DNA from: Ephydatia muelleri
Taxonomy: Eukaryota > Porifera > Demospongiae > Spongillida > Spongillidae
Assembly (NCBI GenBank): GCA_013339895.1
Contig: JABACO010000016.1
Location: 1,684,608-1,748,607 of the forward strand
DNA length: 64,000 nucleotides
Direction of reading: 5' to 3'
Shown: positions 1 to 13,100 of the stretch, in pieces
How positions within the stretch are numbered: the first letter of the stretch is position 1
How the letters are laid out: every line of letters begins with the position of its first letter
The notes under the pieces: generated by a model
The model's database searches: none
What the model saw: the letters and a program-made list of their open reading frames with translations, nothing else
What the model was told of the DNA's origin: nothing
Position numbers and translations under genes: made by a program

Positions 1-706
1 CCAATTTAAAAATCATAATCACCAGCTGCACTAATTAAAAATAAATTAACTTATTGAAGGGCTCATAACTTTGTTATTATCTACTGAAATTACCAGTAGT
101 TATAGCTGTTCATTTCATCTTGAATATTTGGTCATGATTTCAATTGATTCCAGAGAGCCTTCATGTAGTCACCTAACTATTTACTACAATCTGAAGCAGT
201 TACTGAACAGGCAGAAGATAAGAAACGGAGCCAGTATAACCACTATGACTCATGCACTCCCGTGGCAATAGAGACAGCTGGGATTTTGGGGTTGGGGGTT
301 TGGACCAAAGACAACTGTTATTCAATATTTGGGTCATCGATTAAGGCAGGTGTTCCGTGAAGCAAACTCTTGCTTCAGAGGCTGCCAGTTGCCATCCAAT
401 GGGGCAATGCAGCTTCCATTTTGGGTACAATGAAGTTGGACAGTGAAGAGGATGATTTTATTTTTGTGTGTGAGAATTGTTTTATGGTCTATTTAATTCT
501 TCTAACCCCTCAAATAATAATAATATTATTATTATTTATTTATTTTGATTGTCCTTGATCAGCTCTATTTCTTATATAGTTAGTAATGTTTGTAAATCAA
601 TTAATGAGCTAACTAACTAATGTTAATACTACAGTTTCCACTCATCTCGTAAACAACTTGTATATGTGTGTGTTATATGATTGATGTGTGTCTTCACCTC
701 CACTAG
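1..706. other. AT-rich stretch upstream of the first visible CTL exon
   Basis: No exon can be supported here. It is probably intron of the first CTL gene, because the exon that should precede the one at 707 (the equivalent of 8399-8493 in the next copy) is not found and would lie outside the window. Positions 658-700 (TG-rich, then a pyrimidine tract) resemble the end of the matching intron in the two downstream copies. Confidence 0.5.
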
Positions 707-1042
707 GCACTGATGGTGATTACTTACTTGATAGCCTCCTCGTTCATGTCTGTGTACCACATGGCTGTGGACACCATTTTCATATGTGCAAGTAAGGCAG
801 ATTTTTGATATACCTAGCAGATGAAGTGCCATCAAAAATGCTGCATCATGTAAGATTGATCGATATACATCTTGCGTTCTGTTTTTGTTTTTTCAGTGGA
901 GGACTTGGAGAGGAACAATGGATTTGACAAGCCGTATTTCATGACCAAGGACCTTCAGAACATACTTGGTGTAAAGAACAAAGTCCAAGACCGTCCAGAT
1001 GGCACAGTGGAGATGCAACAGACAGATGGACGCGACTTGTAG
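707..1042 (+). CDS. SLC44A2-like: CTL/SLC44 choline transporter-like protein, 3' end only (copy A)
   Basis: Two exons are visible, 707-791 and 897-1042 (TAG stop at 1040-1042), joined by a GT-AG intron in phase 1. They encode the last transmembrane segment ([20 protein letters not shown], then VDTIFICA) and the cytosolic tail MEDLERNNGFDKPYFM. This is the SLC44 C-terminal signature, in which human proteins read CVDTLFLCFLEDLERN. SLC44 proteins are multi-pass membrane transporters for choline and related substrates. The exons match the last two of the complete copies at 1322-9201 and 10189-16554, so this is the first of at least three head-to-tail paralogues. The rest of the gene lies before position 1. 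Family assignment is secure; substrate is inferred from the family. Confidence 0.9.
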
Positions 1043-1321
1043 CCCCATGCTGCAACTCAACTCAAAGAATCACGAGGGAGAAAAACAAACATTTTTAAAA
1101 ACAATATAACGGACTTGTGTGCGTGTTATTATGTAGCAACTTTATGGAGTGGTGACCACACCAAAATGTGTGTTATTTGACCATAAAATGGCGGTGTTGC
1201 TGGGGCAGCAGGTGGTAAACTTTATAGCCGACAGGTCAATTCAATCGTAAATTGAGATCTGCAGTAGAGCGACGATGTTCTATTCATAAGTGGGCGTGTA
1301 TTCACCGGCTGCAAAACACAC

Positions 1322-3734
1322 ATGGGTTGCTTTTCGTGCAACGCTGGTGACGAAGGTGGGCGGATCTCAGTGCAGGTGGAATTTCTAGGGGACTTGCTGC
1401 TAAGCTATTTTAACTTATTGCAGGAAAAGCGGTTGATTTCCGGGGTCCTATTCGCGGGAAGTCTAGGTAAGGTTGCGCGTGATTTAAAAACTGCTGTAGC
1501 ATTTTATACAATAAAGACCTTCATAGATGTAATACATAACCCTGGCCTTTAGCTAGCAATTACGGCAGGTCGACGTGCGTGCAGAAGTGAAAGAACACAC
1601 GCTAGTGTATTTAACCTTTCTTTTTTTTTATTACAGGCGGCCAAAGGACCTTTTATGTTTAGCTCTCTTCGTTACCTTTATATGTCTGCACTTGGCCATT
1701 GCAGTCTATGGTGAGCTGTGTGTGCTGGTGTGCTGGTGTGCTGGTGTGCTTGGGGTGGTACCAAACAGCCGTTGCTGTATTATAAGACAATTCGAACTTT
1801 GACTTCCTCTCCCCTGCGTCTCAACTCGTTTCAGCTTGGATATATGGCAATCCAAATAGGATCATCTATCCTGTTGACACCAATGGACAGTTGTGTGGAT
1901 ACGATGCTAAGGTCAAGTATGTGGTGAAGTCCAGCATACTCCCCTTTCCTTGCACATAGTACACACATGTTCTTCCATTGACCATCCTTTCTCTCTATCC
2001 CCTCCATCTCTTCTCCTCCTCCTCCTCCTCCTCCTCCTCCTCCTCCTCCTCCTCCTCCTCCTCCTCCTCCTCTCCCCTTCTCCTCCTCTCCCCTTCTCCT
2101 CCTCCTCCTCCTCTCCCTTCTCCTCCTCTCCCTTCTCCTCCTCCTCCTCTCCTCCTCTCCCTCTCCTCCTCCTCCTCCTCCCCTTCTCCTCCTCTCCCCT
2201 TCTCCTCCTCTCCCCTTCTCCTCCTCTCCCCTTCTCCTCCTCCTCCTCTCCCCTTCTCCTCCTCCTCCTCCTCCTCTCCCCTTCTCCTCCTCCTCCTCCT
2301 CCTCTCCCCTTCTCCTCCTCCTCCTCTCCCCTTCTCCTCCTCCTCCCCCCTCCTCCTCCCTTCATGCTTCCAATTATCGCTCACCATTCCCATCCTTCTC
2401 CTCGCACATACTCCACAAGGGACAGACCATACCTAATCTTCTTTGACCTCATCAAGTGTGCAAAGCTTTTCAACATCACCACCTTGATCAATGGCAATTT
2501 GGACACATCCGCTCTGTTCACCTGCCCCACTCAGCAGGTCATACAGTGGGTCTGGGTACCTGATCTGTGCTAAATACCATGCCATCATCCTGTACTGAGC
2601 AATATAAAAATTCCTCCTTACAGCAACATAAGAAAGTCGGCTAGGGCCCATGCAGTACTGTGCACATATTTATGTGGCTAGGTAGCATTGTTTTGGGAGA
2701 CTGTAACTGCACCTAATATGCATTAAAAATATGGCAGGTCTGGGTACTCACGAAGTCTTGGGTAGCACTAACAGTATAGCATGACTGAGCTTGCGGCAGG
2801 TTTGGGTGACCTCTAGCCATACAGTACTTGGCCTCCCCCCCACAATGCTAATCTGACCGTGGTTTTGCTCAGGTTTGTGTTGCAGAGTGTCCCTCAAAGG
2901 CTGAACTTGGGTTAAGGAACAATCCAGTGTGCGTTGATGGAGTGAATACCAGTCAATTTCTGAACATCAGTGATTTCAGTGTCTTCTCAATTGCTGACGG
3001 AAGAATAGTAAGTTGTGAGTAGAAAGGAGCAAATTTAGTGGAAGGGATGCCCATTTGTTTTAACAGAAATCACTGGTGGAGCTGATAGCAACAGAGAAGT
3101 GTGCTCCTTACTACCTCCCAAGCACACCAGGTGAGCTGTAAATCCACCAACAGGGTATGGCCAGATTACAATGACATTATGGGTAGCTGTTTTGATGTTG
3201 TGCTTTTCTTTTTGCTCGAATCGAGCAAAAGTTATGTGTCAATGCTTAACTTGGTGATCCACCTGTTACACTGTACCTCATTCATTCCTGCTCACGTAAT
3301 CCATTGCTGGATTGATGACAATACTCCCACATCAGCAGTTGTGCTCACATGATCAGCAGCTGTGCTCACATGATCAGCAGCTGTGCTCACATGATCAATA
3401 GCTGTGCTCACATGATCAATAGCTGTGCTCACATGATCAATAGCTGTGCTCACATGATCAATAGCTATTCTTGTGACCAATGATTTGCGTCCACAGTGGC
3501 TGGCAGATGCATTCCATCCTTCATAAATCTTGATGATTTTATTAGCTCAACGCTAAATCTCAACACATCAACCACTTCAAGTGGTCTCCAAGGCAACTTC
3601 TCCCATTATGTGCTCACAGAGGTGAACCTTGCCAGTATCATTAATGGATCACTGTAAGAGGATTAGTCTTATTTGCATCATACACAACTGATGTATACAC
3701 CCACACTTACACTCCAACGTGCATAAATACATAT

Positions 3735-3770
<36 letters not shown>

Positions 3771-3801
3771 ACACATGAATAAATACACTTATGCACACAT
3801 G

Positions 3802-3873
<72 letters not shown>

Positions 3874-6800
3874 GCTCAGCAGCTCCTGCTCTATAGCAAA
3901 CAGTTTCTATTTGCAGTCTACCAAGATTTTACTGTAGTGTGGCCAGCGCTCCTCATGTAAGGCTTCTATAGTCAGGTCTGCTGGAACAGGAGTGTGGTCA
4001 CAGTTGTATTGTCATTGCTAACATGAATGGATACTAATCCTCCTCCTCCCCCTCCTCCCCCTCCTCCCCTCCTCCCCTCCTCCCCCTCCTCCCCTCCTCC
4101 CCCTCCTCCCTCCTCCCCCTCCTCCCCTCCTCTCCTCCCCCTCCTCCCCACTTCTAGTGGACTGGCTGTGGCTCTTGTGCTGTCCTTCCTTTACATATGC
4201 TTCATGAGGTATGTGTGTTCACTTCTCTGTACTCCCTGGACTTTGTCACACCTCCAACTTCTCTCTCTTCACTCCCTTCCTTTCACTCCGACTTCCACTT
4301 CTTCCTCTCCTTTTCTCCCTCTCCTTCCTCCCTCCATCTCCTCCTTCCTCCCTCCATCTCTCCTTCCTCCCTCCATCTCCTCCTTCCTCCCTCCATCTCC
4401 TCCTCCCTCTCCTTCCTTCCTCTCCTTCCTTCCTCTCCTTCCTTCTCTCCTTCCTCTCCTCCTCCCTCTCCTCCCTTCCTCTCCTTCCTCCCTCTTCTTC
4501 CTCTCCTCCCTCCCTCTCCTCCTCTCTCCTTCCTCTCCTCCCTCCCTCCCTCTCCTTCCTCTCCTCCCTCCCTCCCTCTCCTTCCTCTCCTCCCTCCCTC
4601 TCCTTCCTCTCCTCCCTCCCTCTCCTTCCTCTCCTCCCTCTCCTCCCTCCCTCTCCTCCTTATTCTCATTCCCCTTCTTCTCCCTCGCTCTTTACAGATG
4701 CCTAGCTGGTGTTGTAGTGTGGCTAGGAATTGTTGCTGGACTTGTTTTGGTTTTCATAGGTAAGTCAGCTCATTGCTAATATCCTGACCCATCCCCCAAA
4801 CATGAACCTGTCACATATATCTGCACACCACCTGAAATGATAGCGCTTAATAACTAATCCCCTATTGGTTTCCTCCCTCCCACACTCACAGTCAGTGGAT
4901 TCTGCTATTACCAGTTCTACTGCTTTGAGAACGTGCAGCTCACTTTGCCGTCAGCTGTATCTAGCTTCTCTGAGCTTGTGGCAGTATTTAATGGCTCTCT
5001 GACATTATCCAATCAAATATGTGTTTCAACAGCACCTCTAAGGGCATTCATTGCCACCCTTGCCCCATGGTATCTCTACCAGAAGTACACATGGCTGGCT
5101 ATTGGTGAGGAGGGAGGGAGGGAGGGAGGGGGGAGGGAGGGAGGGAGGGAGGGAGGGAGGGAGGGAGGGAGGGAGGGAGGGAGGGAGGGAGGGAGGGAGG
5201 GAGGGAGGGAGGGAGGGAGGGAGGGAGGGAGGGAGGGAGGGAGGGAGGGAGGGAGGAGGGAGGGAGGGAGGGAGGTTACAGTGCATGTTTATAGCATACT
5301 ACCAAGCCACTTGTAAACCTTGGATCAAAGTCACTACAGCCTATAAATCTTCTTCCAACGAATATAGGAATTGCTGGAACCCTCGTATTGTTTGGACTGA
5401 TCCTCATTCTCACGTTTCTTGGATCTAAGATAAGAAGTTCTATTGCCATCATCAAAGAAGCCAGCAGGTGCTGATTACATACCTCTGTACCTCTGGTTGG
5501 TCTCTTCCCTTAGTTTAACTGGTTGCTTGTAAGCCTTGAATGTTAAAATGTGTTATCTGAACTCTTTAAATTGCTATTGAAAATGTACAAATACTGCTAA
5601 TGGTACTCTGTATTGCAGGGCTGTGTCTGCTGTTCCCACCTCAGTAATCTATCCAGTATTCTCCTGGGTCCTCCTAGCGATGCTGTTCATCTACTGGATT
5701 GTGCTATTTCTGTATCCACTTCACTATACCATTGTACGTGTACCATACATAATACAAGGGCACTTATTTTATTACACAATAAAAGCAAAACTGACTTTTT
5801 TTCTTCATGCAATTAATGTTGTAAAGGTACCCCAAAATTACAACCTTTAGAATTGATTCATCGGTTGTGCTTTATTTTATGAAGCATATATTCAAGATAT
5901 GATTACAATGAAAAGCCAGTTATTGGAAGTTATCAAGTTAGGCCTACACCAGTGTGTTGAAATTGTGAACTTTTTTTTGTTAATGAATTCTGTTGACTCC
6001 CTAAATTGCAAGACAATTGTGGTAGTAGCAAAGCCTTTCAAACTTACTATTTACATCTTGATCTAAGAGCATATGATCATGCTGATGGCATATTGTAAAT
6101 GAATAAAATTCTAAACACCTTTCAAATTATAAAATTTATAATTTCCTTTTGAAAGCAAAAAACTGTGTGTGTATGGGGGTGGGGGGGGGGGGGGGTAGAG
6201 GGAAGAGAATTGTTTGGTTAGAGTCCACTACTTGTCCAAGACCATTCTATTCTAATTGTTACTCACTAACATCTGCAATTGCATTTAATAATTGTGCTTC
6301 TTTCGCCTTAACTGTCCTATGAAATTAGCTTTCTTCGCACTGTGTCCAGTGAAAATCGTTTTTCAATCATCACAAACTCCAGCATAGCATCAGAGATTCT
6401 CAACATAACTGGTCTTAGGCATGGTCACCAGTGGGATACAGTGCGATCCAATGGTATGTCATAGCCATATCATCATTTCTGTACAGCACGTAATCATGTA
6501 TCATTTAGCTACTCTGATTGGCTAGCCTCCCATTTATTTATTTATTTGTACTGAGCACACTTTCTATACTCGCAGCTGTTTCCGGGAGACATTCTGTCCC
6601 ACACACTCTTTGTTGTTGCAAATTCTTCCAACGATTCAGTCACCTCTGTTAGCTGCTTCTTTGACAAATTTGTGACATCCAAGTAGGTCATTAAAAAAAG
6701 TGATATTAGTATCTCGCACTATCAAGCTGTAGAGCTAATGTTACAATATTGTGTATCTTTGACTGAGAGGCTTATTCTGCACAAGCCAAACTGGAATTAA

Positions 6801-9201
6801 TGCTCCATTACAGTTGACATAGTCATGATGTCATTACAGTTGACATAGTCATGATGTCATTACAGTTGACATAGTCATGATGTCTAATTTCAATCTCATA
6901 GCTTTGCGCTCGGTTTGCAAGTGTACAATCTCTTTGGCCTCTTCTGGATAGGGAACTTCATAGTTGCCCTTGGGGAGTGCACGCTTGCTGGAGCCTTTGC
7001 CTCCTACTACTGGGCCTTCAAAAAGCCTAAGGTACTGCTGGAGTGCTTGATGGAGGTAGCCATTACCAAAGCATACTAATTCTCATTAATTCTTCTATAG
7101 GATATTCCAGCATTGGCACTTCTGAATTCGCTTGGACGAGCTGTGCTGTGAGTTTGGCTATATTCCCTTCACACATCCACTACCATTCCTCAAAATGCAC
7201 AGGAAGGGAGTGGGAGGAGCATGCAAGTGATAGTCTGAATGGCATATGTAGCCACCTCATTAAAATGAAGAAATAAATGCTTATTTGATTGAAACACAAC
7301 TTCTAGATGCTACAATAGAATGGGGAAAAAGGAGATTGTTTTTAGTCAATTTGCACAGTATAGATGTTCAGTAAAAATATTTCCTATCATCACACGAAGC
7401 AATCTAAGAATGATTAATATTAGCAATTTAGGTTATTGTTTACCAATTAATATCAATCCATATGAAAATTAATATTGAATGCCACGGCAAGTAAATTCCT
7501 GAGCCTTGACACTATTGTTCTTCTTCAGAGAGTGATGGCTCAATAGAAGTTGTGGATTCTGAATCATTGCATGTACCAGATGCTCTAAAAAGAGCACAGA
7601 ACCAAATACCCAAATAACAGATATTTACAATAACAGAAAGTGAAGGCATGCTTGATGGGTTATTGATATATGGCATGCATGTCTCCATTGTGTGCAGGTT
7701 CCATACTGGGTCACTGGCATTTGGATCCCTGATCATCGCCATTGTGCAGATAGCAAGAGTGATTTTAGCTTACATCCAGAAGAAGCTGAAAGGCAAGAGT
7801 GGGAAGGTTATAAAGGTACTTCTGTGTCTCCTTCAGTGCTGCTTCTGGCTACTGGAGAAGGTCCTCCGTTACGTCAACAGGCAGGCTTACATTGAGGTGG
7901 GATTCAATTAGAGTATTCTGTGTATTTACATTAACAAAGTGGCCATTACGCAGATTGCAATATATGGTTGTGACTTCTGCACTGGTGCTTGCAAAGCAGT
8001 GAAGCTTCTTGTCAGCAATGTGATCACGTACGATATTAATCATAGTGCATAGGCCATATTCAGATAGGAAACTGCATTTAAATATTGAGGAATCAATATT
8101 TCCATTTGGCATGGAAAAAAATTACTTGGCAGCCTGGGTATATGAGGTGGATGGTGATTTTTGTTAGCTACAAAAGTCCTAACATAAGAAAACTACTAGA
8201 CTGTGTCCTAGCTCGGAACATCGAGCTGTATTTTCACCCTGCTTATTATATCTTGCCAACAGGACTGCAGTGAAAGATCGTGTGGTAGGTCTGCTACTCT
8301 TCATGGGAAAGATATTCATTACTGCAGCCGTAGGTACGTGGATTGTCCTATTGCTATGGTTACCAGTGTGGATTAGGGTCTGTGGTCATATCTTGCAGGT
8401 GTCCTTGCCTATCTGGGGTTTGGGTCTTATGTGGATGGTGGAAGCAAGCTATGGGGAGGAAAGGAACTCAACTACTTCCTTATACCTGTGATCGTAAGTG
8501 TGTGTGTGTGTATGTGTGTTGTGTGTGTATGTGTGTTGTGTGTGTATGTGTGTTGTGTGTGTATGTGTGTGTGTGTGTGTGTGCAGAGGTGATGTGGTAT
8601 ATGAATGTGTATAGGAGGTACACATTATTTATGTGTCCTCTTCACTTCCACTAGGTACTGATGGTGGCCACTTACTTGATAGCCTCCTCGTTCATGTCTG
8701 TATACCACATGGCTGTGGACACCATTTTCATATGTGCAAGTGAGTACATTACTGTATAATTCTTCTCCAGCTATCACACATGTGTGTATGGTGTGTGTGT
8801 GTGGTGTGTGTGATGTGTGTGGTGTGTGTGATGTGTGTGTGATGTGTGTGTGTGTGGGGTGTGTATGCGTGTGTACGGTGGTGTGTGGGATGTGTGTGTG
8901 TGTGGGGTGTGTATGCGTGTGTACGGTGGTGTGTGTGTGTGTGTGTGTGTGAACTCCTTGCTCATTGCACAAAACATAAGGTGTTTGCGCAGATGTATGA
9001 TATTTTATGACAAGAATGTTGGATGATGCCAGCACTTTAATTATTGCCCACCATGCAGTGGAAGACCTGCAACGCAACAACGGGGTAGACAAGCCTTACT
9101 TCATGACTGAAGAGCTAATGGGTGTGCTGGGCGTGAAGAACAAGCTCCAGGATCCACATGAGGGTCAGACGCTGGTCATGGAGGATATTACTAGCTGCTG
9201 A
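1322..9201 (+). CDS. SLC44A2-like: CTL/SLC44 choline transporter-like protein, 24 exons, one frameshift (copy B)
   Basis: A multi-pass choline-transporter-like protein of about 794 residues if one extra base is ignored. Exons: 1322-1355, 1424-1466, 1637-1710, 1835-1916, 2420-2537, 2873-3007, 3067-3130, 3497-3653, 3873-3956, 4158-4208, 4698-4759, 4892-5104, 5368-5467, 5619-5711, 6329-6453, 6576-6682, 6902-7031, 7101-7147, 7698-7896, 7954-8027, 8263-8333, 8399-8493, 8655-8739, 9059-9201. Every intron is GT-AG and phases agree with copy C. Family hallmarks are the early FRGPIRG motif (SLC44A2/4/5 type, unlike SLC44A1), a large N-terminal extracellular loop with paired cysteines, [13 protein letters not shown] [54 protein letters not shown] and the C-terminal EDLQRNNG tail. 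Exon 15 has one extra base near 6417 compared with copy C; read literally, translation stops in exon 16. Either this is an assembly indel or the copy is newly dead. The ATG at 1322 was chosen because its phase joins the conserved exon 2. Confidence 0.88.
2010..2362 (+). repeat. (TCC)n / CTT-rich pyrimidine microsatellite
   Basis: About 350 bp of TCC triplets interspersed with CCCCTTCTCC, in intron 4 of CTL copy B, just upstream of the exon 5 acceptor. It produces long spurious open frames on both strands. Confidence 0.95.
3330..3468 (+). repeat. 21-bp minisatellite, about 6 copies
   Basis: The unit is CACATGATCAATAGCTGTGC plus T, with a variant carrying CAG in place of AAT. It lies in intron 7 of CTL copy B. 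The unit length is a multiple of three, so the minus strand stays open. Confidence 0.9.
3735..3871 (+). repeat. (CA)n microsatellite
   Basis: Two CA tracts separated by a short spacer. The second abuts the acceptor of exon 9 of CTL copy B; copy C has a shorter CA tract at the same place (12345-12436), so the microsatellite predates the duplication. Confidence 0.95.
4030..4680 (+). repeat. CTCC/CTTCC pyrimidine tracts around CTL copy B exon 10
   Basis: Two C/T-only blocks (about 4035-4150 and 4262-4680) flank the 51-nt exon 4158-4208. They contain degenerate CTCCTCCCC and CTTCCTCCCT units. Confidence 0.9.
5105..5275 (+). repeat. (GGGA)n tetranucleotide repeat
   Basis: About 40 copies of GGGA directly after the donor of exon 12 in CTL copy B. 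On the transcribed sense strand it offers dozens of G-triplets, so it could fold as a G-quadruplex in DNA or pre-mRNA. Confidence 0.95.
6806..6883 (+). repeat. 26-bp tandem repeat, three copies
   Basis: The unit begins CATTACAGTTGACATAGTCA and is repeated at 6806, 6832 and 6858. It lies in intron 16 of CTL copy B. Confidence 0.9.
8498..8952 (+). repeat. (TG)n-type microsatellites in introns 22 and 23 of CTL copy B
   Basis: TG-rich tracts at 8498-8584 and 8778-8952. The first has a counterpart in copy C at 15818-15858, followed in both copies by the same roughly 45-bp intron sequence. Confidence 0.9.
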
Positions 9202-10188
9202 TGATAAAAGCAGAATGCATGCGCCAAACAGGCTCTCTCAAATTGACAATGGAAAGATTTGCAAAACAACAATACTGGCACTTTGGATTTTTCATTCTTT
9301 TTAAATTTAAATTTTATTTCATATCACAATGCTACAAAAAAAACTGCACACAAAAATAACATAAACAAAATGACACCTATAATGCAACACAACAAAAAAA
9401 ACATATAATCTGACCTTAAAGTATGGAAGCCCAGCTCCATCTTCAATCTCCGTCCTTCTCCACTTCACTCTACTGCCGTGAATGCAAAGATTTGTAGCAT
9501 GAAGGACCATAATGAGATATTTGCTAAGGCAATATTGACTACTCTTTTTTTGAATATTGTTAAATCTGCTATTAACCTATGAACGCCTCTATGCCAACCA
9601 TTGGTGCCGGAAGACAAAGGCTGATGGGATGAGCTAAAAAAACTAGGCATGCCTAAGATATTTAGTTGAAGCTTGTCAGCATTTCAAACTAACTTGTGTA
9701 CACACCCTACATCTGGCATACATGTAGTACGATGTAACATGGGAGACATTGTGTAGGCCGTTGATTGTGTTACACCTTTTGATTTCTAATTAGGTTGATC
9801 GATAAATACACCGTTTGTCATTAATTAGCACTTGCAGACAGGCAACATTCACAGGGGGAAAAAAAATCATTGTGTGATTGAACATTAAAATCAGACACGT
9901 GTGATTTTTACTGTTCGATCACGTAATGATTCCAAAATGATTCTACCGCTTTTGGGTTTGTTTTGTTTTAATTTCCACCAACTTTGTATTACCAATTCGG
10001 GATTTGGTTTATACCAGAAGGCAGTACACTCAATGATCAGCAAGAAAGCAAAAACAATTTTCTGTCACTTTCTATACACCTGAAGTGCGACATTCTTCTT
10101 CCGAGGGTAGCATGGCAACCATTACTTAGGATGTTGCTTGAAGTGAGATTTCGCAGGTTTTGTCATTTCATTGAGGCGAGTTATAACC
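9202..10188. other. Intergenic region between CTL copies B and C
   Basis: About 990 bp with no supportable coding exon. It should hold the 3' UTR of copy B and the promoter of copy C. I see no clear regulatory motif. Confidence 0.6.
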
Positions 10189-13100
10189 ATGTCATCCTGC
10201 TGCACTGGCGGCTGCAAGAAGGACGACGAGAAAGGTGAGAGACCAAGACTAAGTGCCGAGTGCCGATTTATCCTACGACGCTTCTCTCTTTAACCAGAAA
10301 AAATTAGTTATGACGCCGATTTCAGAGGTCCGATACGTGGAAGCGCGAGGCAAGAATACGGGAGGATTTGTTTTTGCCGGGAGGGAAGGGGGCATTATAT
10401 ATACATATGCATTTCAGGACCAAACGAATGTGCTCCAGAATGGGCGAATCGTTGATTAGCACGATAATTTTATGGCGCTTTGAATATTGATCAAGCAAAT
10501 CATTATTAAATATGGGTTCATGTTCATGATTGAAATGACATCAGTACTGTAATAGCAAAGACAACGTTCGAGGCATTTTGTAGGACACCTTGCAACGCTC
10601 ACAAGCAACGATTCCAACTTAGCCCGATCTCGAATGCAAATTTCTAGCACGCGCTTCCTCGACAGCGTGTTAGATACGTGAGCCTCCGCCCCCTTCTATT
10701 TGGTCATTTCGACCTTCAATTGTGTAATCATTGTATGTTTTAATCTATATATAGGAGACCCAAAGACCTCCTGTGCCTAATCACCTTCGTTATCTTCATT
10801 GTCCTATATTTAGCCATTGCAGTATACGGTGAGTGTGAAGAATGGGAGGAGTTGGCTTCAGATGATGGGTGAAAGAGTTCAATTCGAAAATTATTAGGCT
10901 TAATGTCTTGGAATACACAGCGAGATGTAAAGGAGTGTTCATGGTTCATTGCCTGTGGAAAATAATTGGGGCCAAGAAATAATTGCAATTTCTTCGGCCA
11001 TCCTTAGTAGGATGGTGTCCACATGAATTTTGCGTTTGTGTGTTATTTATGTATCAGTGTATTGAATGTATTATTATTAAACATGCTAGTCTAATTGGCA
11101 TGTTTTTTTTTAAATATAAACAAAACAAAACAATAAATTATAATGCATTTATCAGAAAGAATTATAACATCACTCTTTAGCCTGGGCTAATGGAAACCCA
11201 AGCCGGCTCCTGTATCCTGTGGACACCAAGGGAAGGCTGTGTGGTGTTGATGATGGAGTCAAGTAAGTCCACCCAGAATAGTTGATGTATTTACACCTGG
11301 GAGGATATAATGTAAATGCTGTTGGAGGGATCAGCTGGCTTACAGTCATCACCGTTTTGATGGAAAATATTTAGAATTACAATGCAATAGAAACCAGCTA
11401 CCACTGCACACATGTGGTCTTCAACCACCACGCATATATTCCACATTTCCTTCAAGCTCACATCCCTCTGTGATAACTGGTTTACACACCTCATTTTCTC
11501 TTCTCCCTCCACAGGGACAAGCCCAACCTCCTCTTCTTCGACCTGACTCAGTGTGCCAGGGTCATCAAACTCACTGACCTTCTCTCTGGAAATGTTGACA
11601 CCTCCAAGCTATTTACCTGCCCCACACCCCAGGTTTGACCTGCTGCACATACTGTGACTCTCCTCCCTATTCTCCTTTATATGAGTCACACTGGGTTCCT
11701 TCTTGCTGCAGGTGTGTGTGGAGTCATGTCCCACAGCTAACGAGCTGGGCTTGAGGGAGAATCCAGTGTGTGTGGATGGAGTGGATACCGCACCATTCCA
11801 GAACCTCACCTCATCAACTGATGCTTCTGCAATAGCTAAGGCTCTTGCAGTATGTACATATATGCTGTGTGTACATTAGTTTGCATGTGTGTGCATGCAT
11901 ATGCGAGTGTGTCTTGACTTTAAGCTGTGGTTCACCTGAAGCGTGCATAATTAGGCTCTTGTCACACTCATTGCTGAAGAGAAGTGTGCCCCATACTACA
12001 TCACCAGCACAGAAAGTAGGTGAAAGAAGATATAGTAAAAGTTCAGAGTGTTGTCCACCTCACTATTGTCTCTTTCTTTCTCCTTTGTTTCGGGATTTAT
12101 CTTACTTCTCCCGTACTGATGTGCTCTAGTTGGCAATCGCTGCATTCCAACTTTTGTAAATGCCAACGATTTAATCAATGAAACACTAAATCTCAACACA
12201 GCAGCCTCTTCAAGTGTTCTTCACAGCAATTTTACCCAATATGTGACTACAGAGGTCAATCTTGCAAGCATCACTAATGGATCACTGTAAATCTCATAGC
12301 CTCCTCAGTTTAATTGTGCACCTAACACAAATGCACCATCACACGCATGCACACATACACACATACATATATATACACACACATATATACATGCACATAT
12401 GCACACACATATACACACAAAAACACACACACACAGGGCTCAGCAGCTCCTGCTCTATAGCAAACAGTTTCTATTTGCAGTCTACCAAGATTTCACTGTA
12501 GTGTGGCCAGCGCTCCTCATGTAAGGGTGTGCACTAAAAGTGATTGCAAGTTATAACATACATAGGTTATGTGGTATAAGAGCAGAGCAGATTACAAAAA
12601 TATCTGGTCAGATGAAGTGCTCCAATTAAAGTGCTAACAGGAATTATTTCAGGGCATCATTAAACTAGAATGATCGCGACCATACATAATTAAGTGAGTG
12701 CCGAGATTGGCATACACCAGCAATGCTGGAGCCAGCACTACATTGATTAGAAACAGTTTATGTACAACAAAACGGTACCAAGAATCGTACTGATATTAAC
12801 CCTAAATTATAAACACATTTTCTAAACAGAGGGTTACTGGAAATTCTAATAAGCTGTTTTTACCTTTGATGTGCATTCTTCTTTTTTTTTTGCAGAGGAC
12901 TTGGTGTGGCCACTGTGTTTTCTTTTCTATATTTATGTCTGATGAGGTAAGTTGCAAGCACTGTTCCTTGCTTTTGGGACTATGCCATTTGACTTTCAGC
13001 TGTTTGCTCATCTCTAATAGCTTCACTGGGTGCCCTCTTTATCCTCCTTATGACTCCTCCCCTTTCTTCTTCATGTCTCCTCCCCATCCATCACTTACAA

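Noticed and set aside
10253..10459. Independent small gene upstream of CTL copy C exon 3
   Set aside because: The frame overlaps the real 52-nt CTL exon 2 (10298-10349) in a different frame; the rest is intron.
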